Source: Malachius bipustulatus (lineage: Eukaryota; Arthropoda; Insecta; Coleoptera; Melyridae). Taken from it: a stretch of 64,000 nt of DNA. The stretch spans positions 5,146,001 through 5,210,000 of the forward strand of contig OU342631.1 of assembly GCA_910589415.1 (NCBI GenBank), given 5' to 3'. A program made the translations under genes and the position numbers. This document shows, one piece after another, positions 45,941-57,190 of this stretch (within the stretch, counting starts at the first letter, position 1; every line of letters begins with the position of its first letter). A model generated the notes under the pieces. It did no database searches. It had not been told where the DNA came from and saw only the letters and a list, made by a program, of their open reading frames with translations.

Positions 45941-46496
45941 TAATGACCAAAAAAATTTTGAAATGTATTTTTTGAAGTTTAACAATTTTTGGTTTCTATT
46001 ATTTTTTTATACCGAACAACATACAAAAACCACCACAAGAAAAACGAAAATTGACTATGAAAATTTTGAGATCTAGTCAGCCTTGAAAATTTTTGAAATG
46101 TCTAATGGGTTAGCTCTTGTCGACTTATGTAAGCCCACAAAAAATATTTATTAATCTCCAATAATAAAAATGATATGGCAAAAATAAGATTTCTTGATTT
46201 TTCCGTTTTCAGGATATTTCGGGAACGGTACAGATATCTTGTATATCTTGATGGATTCGAGATTGCCACAAAACTGCACATTTTTTGTCAAATTTAACCG
46301 ATCCATATTTCTTAGCGTTTAGGAGATAGCAATACAGAGAAGGATATAATATGGTGCACCCTGTATACGCATATCTGCTATCTTGTGCCGCGGCCCAATT
46401 TTCAGGTACAGGGTGCTAAAGGTACGTAAAAACATTACTCTCTTTTCTTAAATTGTAAGTGCTGATTTTTATACAGGGTGTCAAATACATGCCAAA

Positions 46497-47311
46497 TACA
46501 GTGTGACCCATTTGTTCTTGAAACACCCTGTAAAATCTTAATTTATGGTGCGATTTTAGAAGTATTTCTTTTAAGTCATAGAGCTTGATAAACTATATTT
46601 TGGGAGCAAAAAGCGCCCCATTCCTACAAAATCCAAGGCCTACTAGATCAGTGTTTACTTGTAAAATATCAAAAATTCATATTAGCGATTTTTTTAGAAA
46701 AAAACTGGGCACGCCACAGGATTCACCTGACCTCAAAACGGTACTGTACTAAATTTTATTGGAAATGTCAAAGTAATAAGGATCATGCAGTTATTTTAGA
46801 AATTCATAATAATACTCCGAATTTTCATACATTTATTCGAAAAGGTCAAAAGCTATCATAAGAAAATAAAAATAACAAAAATAAAAAAAAGTAAGATAAA
46901 AAATTAAAAAAAAAAAAAAAATTTAAAAATTAAAAAATTAAAGTACATGTTATACATGATTATCACTACTAGACACGTTGTAGGTACTGTATCATTGAAT
47001 TATCCTACAAATTTATTTGTCACTTTTGTCAGTTAGATACTTCAAGTTTTTTCGTGGATTATAACTGCAAGATTCTTATTACTCTGACATTTCCAATAAA
47101 ATTTGGTACAGTACCGTTTTAGGGCTGGTGAATCCTGTGGCATGCCCAGTTTTTTCCTAAAACAATCGCTAATATGAATTTTTGAGATTTTACAAGTAAA
47201 CACTGATCTAGTAGGCGTTGGATTTTTAGGATTTAGGAATGAGACGCTTTTTGCTCTCAAAATAAATTAAGATTCTACAGGGTGTTTCAAGAACATGTGG
47301 GTCACACTGTA
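46497..47311. mobile_element. Foldback element, TACAGTGTGACCCA termini
   Basis: The left end reads TACAGTGTGACCCATTTGTT then CTTGAAACACCCTGTA. The right end reads TACAGGGTGTTTCAAG then AACATGTGGGTCACACTGTA. Arms of about 260-300 bp share AATCTTAATTTAT, CACTGATCTAGTAGG and TACAGTACCGTTTT in inverse order. The centre is very A/T-rich, including a run of 15 A near 46907. A TACAGGG motif sits inside each arm, so the element may be one foldback inside another. Confidence 0.8.
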
Positions 47312-48920
47312 TATTTCACCTTCAGAATGACTTAAATGTTTGCTCAAGTTTGGACTTTCTGGATCTTAATGATTGAAATGCTTTCTTAATGCGGATAAAG
47401 ATATTATTTTCGTCATTTTGCTCTTTCGAAATTTAAAACGTCAAAAATTCAATAATTTATTTGCCAGTTTGTAAAAATTTGATCAGAGTAAAAAATTATC
47501 CTAGATCCCCTACTAAAACTTCAATTACACAACAAGTCTGTTAATCAGCTGAGATAATTTGAGTGATTTGACAAATGTCAGTGTTTACTTAACATTTAAT
47601 ATCTCGATCAGCTGATTTTGTCAATCGAGATCCAGGGAGTTTTCATTTTTGTAAACCTAAAAACAAAAGTTCATGGCCTACCGGTGCTGGTGCATTATGT
47701 GAACGAACGCCACGAACGGTGTATTATGTATAATTTATGGAACTCGTCTATCTATTATTAGAGCTGTGAACACTAGTTAGTTACCGACCGATGGTTGCTG
47801 CCGTGAATAGTGACAATTGACAATATGTCAATAGACGCCGTACCTCTTAGATTAAAAAACATACGGAAGAACTACAGCGTCTAAAAATTAGCAGAACGTC
47901 AGAAAAGGGGTTTGAAATGGCGGACTCAAAATATCCCGGTACTCAAACCTCAAACTAATAAGTTGGCGTACTAATAAAGGTATTTAGAATAGGTACTTAC
48001 TACTTACTGATGGTAAGTAGCTTACACTAGAACTAGACGCCTGTCCCGATCACCAGAACGGCCAATTAGTAATAAAGTCCTTCGAGATGGTTTATATTCT
48101 AGGATGTACAATTGTAAAATTGTCTGACAATTGTCATTTATGTTATCATCAGTTGTCAGATTCACAACTTGGACTTCACAAGTGTCTAGCGGCACACTAT
48201 GGGACGTCCCACGATTCTTCGCTTGCGCATGACAGGTATATTACTGCTAAGACCCGGGGGATCGTCGCCGATAGAGAATTAGACCTAGAACGCTTGACTC
48301 TTGTCTTCACTCTTCAGTCTTTATTTCGACCTTGACCTCCATACTTTTTACACAAACACTTTTCTGCTTTTGTTTGGTTTTGGTCATGATGCACTTTGGT
48401 AATATTTTGACTTTGTAACAGTATTGGTAATTAATAATTATTGGTAATTTAACAATTTGGAATATCTGGTAAGTATGGTGCTCTGGTGAATATAATAGCA
48501 GGTATTTACTGGCTGGTGATTACGATGATTCTACAAAAAAAAATATTTAATGAAAGTCTGTAATTACCAAAATAATTTTATTATCAATGAATAATACTTG
48601 GTAAGCAGGTTACTTGAACTGCGTTCATGCAACTTCACCATCAAAGCTTCTTTACCGACCATCTTTCAGTAAAAGTAATTTTCAGTATCATAATTTCAAT
48701 GAATACCTATCCACAATAAACAAACCACAATAACTTTCATCCGCTAAGACTTGGTCTGTCTTTTTTTAACAGGGAGCATCGGTCTTAACTGTGTAGATAA
48801 GATTAAGACATATGTACAATCACTTCACTCTGGTAATTTGGCTTCGAGAACTAGCTCATTAGTCAGAATAAATTTTTTTATTTATAAATAGTAAAATTTA
48901 ACGAACACAAACAACTATAA
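47312..48920. other. No gene seen
   Basis: AT-rich DNA; a frame of 82 codons at 48087 has no recognisable domain. Confidence 0.45.
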
Positions 48921-48998
48921 CGAACTGGGATTCGAACCCAAACAGTGACGCCGTCAACCGCTTAACAATCAGCGATTAAGCCACCGCGCTACCGTACG
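48921..48998 (-). mobile_element. tRNA-derived SINE head or tRNA pseudogene
   Basis: On the minus strand TAGCGCGGTGGC (an A box) is followed 41 bases later by GGTTCGAATCC (a perfect B box). A hairpin CGCT...AGCG lies where the anticodon arm should be, but its loop has eight bases, and the acceptor ends do not pair. So it is not a working tRNA. Downstream on the minus strand an A/T-rich tail follows, as in insect tRNA-derived SINEs. Confidence 0.65.
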
Positions 48999-51539
48999 CT
49001 CTTTGGGCGTTGTCCGTTGTCGAACCCGTTGGGCGTTAGTGGTCAAGAAGCCAACGAGTAAGGCCAATAAACTACTGGATGACACCTTTGTTCTTCCTTG
49101 AGGCTTCAAATAAAGTTTGTTCGATCGATCTTTGCCTGTATCCGAACTTCGAATTCGCTACGATAAACGAAAATATGCAGCTCTGAATTTCTAGTTCATA
49201 ATAATTGTCAAAGCAGCAACGCACAACAATGTGAAAAATGGTGTACATTTGAATCACTGGTAAGTGGTACCCAGTAATGTCGTTTCGTATAATTTACCGG
49301 TATATGTATATACGCGATTATTTACCGGTAAAGAATTCATTTTTTACAAGGACCTTTTTTAAGTTAAAGATTGTAAATAATTTAAATAATTTAAACAATG
49401 CAAAGTTTTGACTTCTGCCAACCATAATCTATCGTGTGGGGTAGTGGGATTCCAATTACCATAAACATTAAATAACATATGAACAATAATTATTGTTCAA
49501 GTAACAAAACATTAAAACAAAACCAAAACAACATACAGTATAACCCTATATAATATATTTGATGAAATATAAATATATGTATATTGTATAACCCTATTTT
49601 CTATTACTTACATTCTTTACGTCTTCTTTACATTCTTTATACCTTTGCGTATTATTTAAGTTAAGCACTCAAGCCCAAGCGTAGGTAAAAAATAATTCTT
49701 TACACGTAAAGGCATCACTGGTACTGATGGTACCTGTATACAGGGTATTAGTAAATAAGTGCGACAAACTCCATGGGGTGATTCTACATGAAAAAATAAA
49801 AGTGATGTCGTCCTCAATAGTGTATTTTTTTATTAAAAAATACACTAATAACAGTTTGTTATATAAACGTATGTGTGCAAATGCTTCGTTTTCCAGATAC
49901 AGGGTGTTATATAGGTTTACTTAAAAACTGACGATTTATTTACTTGCTCTGAAACCGGTCGAGATGCAAATGAAGTTTGGTGGGTTTTAAGAGGAAGTGA
50001 TTGCGCATTTTTTGACATGCAATTAAGAATTCTATGTTCATCAGTGGCGCGCATACGGGTAATGATCTCAACTTTTTTAAAGAAAAAAATGGTACGCCAC
50101 GGAGATTTTTTAAATTAAACATCATTTTTTAATTTCTCGTTCAATTTGTGATAAAAAATCCCTCTTGTCTTTTTTCCGTATGGGGCGCCATTTCTATACA
50201 AAAAAATAAAACATAAAACATAACCTTCCATACTCTTATATCGTGTGATCCACAAAATTTTTCATCAACAAACTATTGCCTTGAATAAAATGAAGCATGT
50301 CTGCCAGATAAAACACAAACAATTGGTAAGTGTGTAAGTGAACTACTTCAATATCAATGAACTACAAATTATAGAACAATAAACAAAAATATGACTACTT
50401 GCATAGTGAACTTTGTTAGAGTTAGAGTAAAGAAACTAACCTGGAACAGTAACGATATCTGCTGAGTACGTGTGGTACTGAGTCTCTTACTAATTGCAGT
50501 TTGCATTGTTTGTATTTCAAGGAGGATGAACTACTCGAGCCGTTGTAGGGTATCTGTATTACCGACACTGAGCCTTACTAGCCTTAGTGTCGGTAATACA
50601 GGTACCCTAAATCGTTGTTATGTCAGAAACTCAGAATATTCCTTCTGAATGAGGATAAAACAATATTGCAATTTGACGTTTCCGTTCGAGTTTAGGTTTT
50701 TGAATGTTCCAATAATTATCATTAACCATTTTTTAAATTTCACTTCCAAAGTCCAAAGCACAAAAAATAACAAAATTTATGAAGAATGGTGGTCAAAATG
50801 TCATGAATCATAAAAAAGTGATAATTAAGGTAGGTGTTTAGTAACATACCAGTAATTTCATCACGTTCTTAAATTATAGTCATAAATTATTGATTTTCGC
50901 AATATCTTTAATATTTTAATGAAACTGACAGGAATTGAAATTAAATATGACACATGAGAATTTGAACTACAAAAGATATTTGAGAATTATTTTAGTAAAA
51001 TGAGCTCAGACATGACTGCAATAGCCATCTCTCTCTTCCAAGGCACTAGTTGATGAAAAATTTTGTGGATCACCCGATCAATGAAAATGTCAAGGATTCT
51101 AATCCAGTCAAAGTATTACAAAGAAGTAAAAGAGTCAGGAAAGAGTATAATGTCACTTGGCCTATCTGATCAGTGCGACGGAAGTCAGCCATGTTAGCCG
51201 GCCACATTTTAAATTTTTTTGACATTGACTTGACAGTTGATTAACGCACGCCATGCCATAAAGCTCGGCTGAGCCTGGCATTATCTGCCATATTAGAGCT
51301 CCAGGTTTTTTAGAGGTGGTCACCAGAGATTTCGCATAATACTATTTCCCGACCTTTTTACTTTGCAGTATAAAATATCTCTGATTTGAAAATATTTCCA
51401 CTGAGTCTCACCCAATGACATCGACATCACAGTAAACTAGGTATATAGTCTATTCTAATAGTCGCTTTCTGATGTTTCATATTCAAAGGCAAACAGTACA
51501 TACATGCCATTGGTGGAAGTCAAAAGTCAAGTGTAGTAT
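48999..51539. other. No gene seen; two hairpins
   Basis: Two clear palindromes: AGTGTATTTTTT at 49819-49830 against 49835-49846, and a 24-bp arm at 50546-50569 (TAGGGTATCTGTATTACCG...) against 50586-50609 with one mismatch. A TACAGGG motif at 49737 and another at 49898 may bound a small element around the first. Otherwise AT-rich spacer. Confidence 0.5.
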
Positions 51540-51899
51540 GTCTGTGTAGTGCTTGTCATGTAGTGTAAAGTGTAACGTGTACGTGACCTGACCACGATAT
51601 AAATAATAAACAAGGTATGTCAGCGCGCAGCCTGTGACAGCTACATGCGAATAAACATCAGTAACTTTAATTAGTTTGACTTAAGTACCTGACTGGCGGA
51701 AAAAATGGTTTGTTGTGCGATAATAAAATAAGTGAGTGTGAGAATCACACAAGAAAAACGAAAGGCAGAGATATCTTTTTTATTAGTTTGCTAGCATAAG
51801 CAATTATGTATATTATGATATTACAAAATATCCTATAATATTTACTGGTACGCATTTTTCATTACAACCCAAAAATATTTACTTCCACCTTCAAATATT

Positions 51900-52269
51900 T
51901 TCAATGCTTCCGCTAGCCATACGATTACAATCATCACAGTGACGTCATGCGCAGCGCAGACGAGTTTTCAATCTCATGCTGACCTGTTGTATAATCATGC
52001 GCATGACCTGACGTGTGACGTGACATGACATGATTGTGTAATAAAAGTCTTACTCTAAAAGTCTAAACTGTAAAAATGTAAAAGTCTTATTATTGTCTTA
52101 TTTCTTCCTTCTCCTTCATTACAAAAAAATTACAATACAATACAAAATAAATACAAATAATCAGGAACCACTGAAATTTGAAATTATTATTAGTAGGTAA
52201 AACTAATAATAAAGTCTGGTGTGTATTATTTGTGAAGTTTATAAGTATTAATAACAAATTGGTGTTGTC
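51900..52269 (+). promoter_or_regulatory. Likely promoter and 5' UTR of the NKRF-like gene
   Basis: A perfect CRE palindrome TGACGTCA lies at 51940-51947. It overlaps CATGCGCAGCGCA, and ATCATGCGCATGACC follows near 51996; both resemble the GCGCATGCGC site of NRF1/erect wing. No TATA box is obvious. The spacing of 270-330 bp to the start codon is plausible for a housekeeping promoter. Inferred from motifs only. Confidence 0.5.
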
Positions 52270-53573
52270 ATGGATAGACCTTCCTTCAGTAATAATCCCT
52301 ACCATAACAATTGGAAGGAATATCCAAATCCAAGAAGCCCAGATTACAACAATCGGTTCCAAGGAGGATCGCAACGTTTTGCCAGAGGCCGTCGTACACA
52401 GCCGTATGTTCCTCCATATTCTCATAGAAGCCAAAAAGAACCTAATTCATTCCCCACGAACAGAGCATACCAGAATGACGGACAAAGATATAGACAGAAA
52501 CCAATGGGCCGTGGAATGGAAGGTAATACCCCATTGGAAGCCCCCACTAATACAAAATACCCAAACAACAAATTTAAAAACCCTAGGAAAAGTGAACCCA
52601 TAACACCCAGACCCAAAGATGTTTACGATGAGTTTGTAGAGACAGTACATTCAGGAGCACAATGGGGTAACATTACAGTTGTCTTGACAGAGGGTCAACA
52701 CCCTCTAGCCACCTTACAAAATTCCCTAAAGGATTTAAAACATAAAATTAAAATTGGACAAGATAAGGACGACTATGTTCTATGTATACAACTCGGTGAA
52801 GACCAGCCGATTGAACTAGCCCGAGGAGGGTACAAAAATATAAAAGAGGCCAAGGTTGCGCTTGGTTGGGGGGCCGTGGATCTTCTTCACAAAGATTGTT
52901 TCACCATTATTAATAAGAAAAATTTACTAAAAGTAACAGGTGAGGATGTAAATCGTGGCAGTGTATCTCTCACCGACCAAGAAATACAAGAAGTGAAAGC
53001 AGCTGAACCTCCTGCGGGGAACTCGATTGCTGCAAAGATGATGGCCAAGATGGGATGGGGTGGTGGAGGACTTGGAGCTCGTGAACAGGGTATTCAGGAG
53101 CCAGTACAGGTAAGTGCTATAATATAACTTGTTATTATTTTATTAAGGACATTTTATATAAGGAACATTTATACTTACAGGTAGAGGAGAATGTAGATCG
53201 CTGTGGCCTAGGTCATGGCCAGGGAGGTGTGATGGCAGGTATTCGAAAGCTGTTGGAAGAAGTAAGCAGAACACTTCGGCTAGCAACTCTTGCATTTAGC
53301 AGTGATTTCACCAAAGAAGAGCGTGAGCTTATCCACAAGGAGTGCCAGCGGTTACGTAATTTGCGCTCTAAAAGTTACGGTCACGGTGATAAACGCTATA
53401 TCACAGTGGCTCGTAAATGGACTTCTTGTGAAATAGTTCGAGAGTTGCTGCGTACCCCTGGAAATGAGAATCAATATTTTAAGCTAGTTATTCCTGATAG
53501 ACATTTGGAGCTCCATCGCCAGATGTTCCCTTCTTTGACTAATGTAGAATCTCTTGAGAATTCCGATTCCTAA
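52270..53573 (+). CDS. NKRF: NKRF-like nuclear protein (G-patch + R3H)
   Basis: Two exons, 52270-53109 and 53181-53573, joined in phase 0 across a 71-bp intron (CAG|GTAAGT ... TTACAG|G); 410 residues. An in-frame TAA lies six codons before the chosen ATG. Residues 1-115 are low-complexity (N, P, R, Y rich). Residues 117-225 form a folded region, perhaps double-stranded-RNA-binding-like as in NKRF. Residues 251-295 are a G-patch (KMMAKMGWGGGGLG, then GLGHGQGG) split by the intron. Residues 316-380 are an R3H domain with the defining R-x3-H (RELIH, 328-332) and SKSYGHGDKRYITV. The order G-patch then R3H is that of vertebrate NF-kappa-B-repressing factor, a nuclear/nucleolar RNA-associated protein that works with XRN2 and DHX15. 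A role in RNA processing is inferred. It is shorter than vertebrate NKRF. Next gene downstream is membrin on the same strand. Confidence 0.88.
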
Positions 53574-56500
53574 AGACATTTAAGGTGATTAATTTAATGG
53601 GCCTGACTGTGCCGGAGATCGATGACAGAATTGATGACAGAAAAAGAAGTGTTTACCAACGAGGCAATCAAATTTAAGAAATAATATGGTTTAAGTTTAA
53701 ATTGAAAACTAGGTTAAAAGAGAAACTTAGAACATCGTTGCTATTACCCCATACGGCATGGAGGCAATATACCTTTTCATGGACTTTGATAAAATTTTAA
53801 TTTTTTCACATGGAGATGACCAGAAACTGATTAAAACCCGATAGACAGTTTATTTGGTCATTGACAGATTCTCTTCCCTTTTAAATTAAAAAATAATAAT
53901 AAAATGGCTCCACGCCATAATATGAGGTAATAGCAAACTAAGAAATTGCAATGTGCTAAATATGAAGTTATTTTTTTTATTACTTCTGAAATTCTCAATT
54001 TTATTTTTACTTTTTTCTATCATATCTGGGACACTTCTATCGTATTGACTATTGATCCTTACATACTATTTGTTATATTAATTCTGATTGGTATCTATGT
54101 TTTATGTGGAGGCAATAAAAAGAAACTGAGTGTGGATGTGGAATTTTTACCTTTTTTAAGAGAAATATCATGATAGATAATTTTAAAAAATGTAGGAAAC
54201 ATTTTTTCAGGTGCTTTTTTTAAATAATTTATTCGGTTTTAGATATTTTTTAGTATATTAAAGAGTGGATATTAAGGTCTTTTAGCCGGAAATAGAAATG
54301 CTAGAAATAGAGCGAGTATTTTTAAGACCGGATACCCACGAATGCTTTAAGATAGTTGTTATTATTGGTACATTTTGAGATCATAAATTGTAGCATTGGT
54401 CGGAGTAACGTTGTAACTTACATTTTTACAGGAGGCGCAAAAATGAACCTTGCAATGTTATTGAAGGTATAATTTTCAAATAGTCTTCATTTGGCGATTC
54501 TTAAAATATTATTTAAATATGGTTCAAGGGAAATCATGGAACACTTGACGTTTTGGTGGAAGTATTCTGCCTATTTAAACCTACATAAGTGAAAAATAGA
54601 CTCCTAAAAATTAAATTAGAAAATTGTAAATTAAATTTAAAAAATTAAATTTTAATTTGTACGTTCTTATTAATTAAATGTGATCAAGGGACTAAGAAGG
54701 ACCAAAACGTCAACTTTCAATTAATAACTACAAAAATAGTAAGCCTACAAACCTAAAACTCAACATCAAAATACATAATAATCTAATTCATCTAAAAATT
54801 AAAGTTACAATGTTACTCCGGCCGGGGCTCCAATTGTTGAATATTTGACTTTCAAATATCGGTCAGTTACTGACAGATATTTGAATGTCAGATAATAACT
54901 GTAATTATTTAATTAAAAAATTAAAAGTTGACATGAGGCATTGTTGACCGATCCGTTGCCCATGGTAACTTTAAAACATGCGTATTTTAATATTGATTTA
55001 AACACGCTGAAGCGTTTTTTTTTTTAACTGAGCGTTATAGGTATAGGTTACCAATAATAAAAACATATTAAAAATCTGATAAAGGTTGGTATCCATTTAA
55101 GAAAATACCTACTAAATGTTTCATTGGCTCAGAAGTGCATTTATTTAATTTTCTTTTAAATGCAGTTATTGACCGGCTTTATTTTTGCGATGTCAGTTTT
55201 TTTTATCTGACGAATCATATTTGCAGAGCCGGACTGAACGTAGATTTCTAAACATGACCCTGGATTTTTTTATTGCAAAAATTGAAATATATTTTAATTC
55301 TAATTTATAGGTTAAGTAGATATTATTGACTTTTCTCATATGATTCAGAGCCTTGTTGTCTAATAAAACTTTATAGCTTTGTAATGTTAGGATTTTTAAT
55401 TACACAAGCAAATAAGAGAAATGGCGAAGTTTTTCTAATTTTTTTACATGATGTTTATTTCTCTAAAATTTCAAATGTTCGGTTTTCAGAACTCGCCTGT
55501 AACTTTTTAATGTTAGTCAGTGGCGGGTATAGGAAAAGAGACGAAATTGTTAAATTTTGTCAATTTTTTTTTTTTTTGGTTTATTATAATTATGTAAAAA
55601 TCTATTTTATGGCACGCTTTCAAACGAAATGAAATGAAATTTTCACAGTAAACCACTACGCAAATTCGACCTGACTATTGAAAAATTCAGAAAGCCAATT
55701 TAAAAGGCGGCAAAAATTTTCATAATTGAATCGCATAAAAATACACTATTTATGCGATTGATGCGCAAGAAGGTTTTTTACTGATGCAGCTGGTGCAAAT
55801 CACTGGTTTGAAGCGTCTTAAAGGGTGGCGAATTGTTTGATATGTACAGGAATGTATGTACAGTGGCGAGGAACGTATGATATGATGAAGGTATTATCTT
55901 ATCAAATACACTAGATAATACAATATACTGCGCTTCCACTGAAGATTGGCACCGGAAGATACTATCGCCCAAGCGGCTGGATGTTTAACTAGCATTGATT
56001 TAAAATGTCAATTTAATTAAACGAAACGTCAATATGTCGTTGGCTTGTCATCTACAAAATAAATCACAATTTAATATGCAGTTTTATTTTACGTGAAGTA
56101 TATTAAATATACTTATAAATTTTATAATGCTTAAATCTGAATTTATGTAATCAGAATGCAGAAGTAATGAATTTATTGACGTGTGTGTTCATTAATAAAT
56201 ACTTAGAAACACTTAAATAAAGTGATTATTATTATTACCCGAAACCAAGAACTCTGGCTCTAGATAATAAATTATTATGTCTGTGATATTTTGACATTTG
56301 CATTATAATAATTATACCTATCCGTGAAATTTAAAATTAATTTCCGGTTCTGTGTGTAGTTAACCATCGAGATAGCAGATGACGCTACTTTTTCATACCC
56401 ACTTTTTATTACATGTAAATAGCGGAAGCTGCACGTATTATTATCTAATGTAATGTATTTGCTTCTACACAAACATGTTAACCCTCGACTCGACCAATTA

Positions 56501-57190
56501 AAAAGTACACGGGTGAGTATAAAACTTACAAGCAGTCAATAGGAGAGCTAGTTGGCGGGGCTTGGCAAAACCTAGTTGGGATATAAATAAAGACGACAGA
56601 ACTTCCATTTATAGGGAGCGATTTCTGCCACCCTAGCATGGCCTCCTACTTCGTCAATATTAAGCGAATGGCTTTTAATAGATGCATTTTAAGTGTGTAA
56701 AAAGGGTATTTAAAACAGAATATGTTTTTTAATTGTATAGATCGAATCAAATTATTATATAGTGTGATTCGATCAATTTTAACTGACAGTTTTGAAATTG
56801 TAACTGACATGACTGCTGACGCTGACATGACATGTTGAAGTGGAGGTTGTTGTATGTTGTGTATGTCTTTATTCTGTGGTGATGTGTTGTGTTGGAGGTT
56901 ATCTGTCTCTAGCCTCTCTTCGTCTCTTTGAATTTTTTATTTTTATTTCATTTTCAATTTTCATTTCATTGTAGGTATCTAGTCAAAAACTGTTAAAAAG
57001 CCAAATCAAAGTGGTTTCAAATTATAAATCAATTCTCTAAGTTTAGAAAAGCGTACGTAGTAATTGGTTCCACCTATGAAATTTTCCCATGTAAACGTAA
57101 TCATAATATTATTAGTGCAAAAATAAAAAAAATGATTGGTTGATTATGTCTGGACGTTGAATTAAGTGATGATTAATTTTCAAAACAAGA
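53574..57190. other. 3' UTR and intergenic DNA; no gene recognised
   Basis: Candidate polyadenylation signal AATAAA at 54114-54119, and an earlier AATAAA near 53896, could end the NKRF-like transcript. An imperfect inverted pair CGGAGTAACGTTGTAACTT (54401) and AAGTTACAATGTTACTCCG (54802) brackets 400 bp and may be a small element. 56780-56840 is rich in TGACA steps and may belong to the membrin promoter. Confidence 0.5.

Larger units (their letters stand above)
43095..46365. mobile_element. Outer foldback element holding nested insertions
   Basis: The left end is TACAGGGTGCACC and the right end GGTGCACCCTGTA, both flanked by TA. Arms of about 430 bp (43095-43545 and 45943-46365) are inverse matches: CTATATTGCTATCTCCTAAA with its inverse, GGCTTACATAAGTCGAC, and AAATCGAGAT or near. 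Between the arms sit a truncated copy of the 8-bp-duplication transposon and two complete TACAGGG-ended elements. Related arms occur at 700-1117, 1123-1648 and 19659-20475. Confidence 0.85.

Noticed and set aside
48921..48998. Functional tRNA gene
   Set aside because: The acceptor stem does not pair and the anticodon loop has eight bases.
52090..52650. Other-frame open stretches over NKRF exon 1
   Set aside because: Overlapping frames with no domain, whereas the chosen frame splices into an intact G-patch.
53946..54173. Small hydrophobic open frame of 75 codons after the NKRF-like gene
   Set aside because: It sits in an AT-rich 3' UTR, its composition explains the hydrophobic residues, and no start or splice context supports it.
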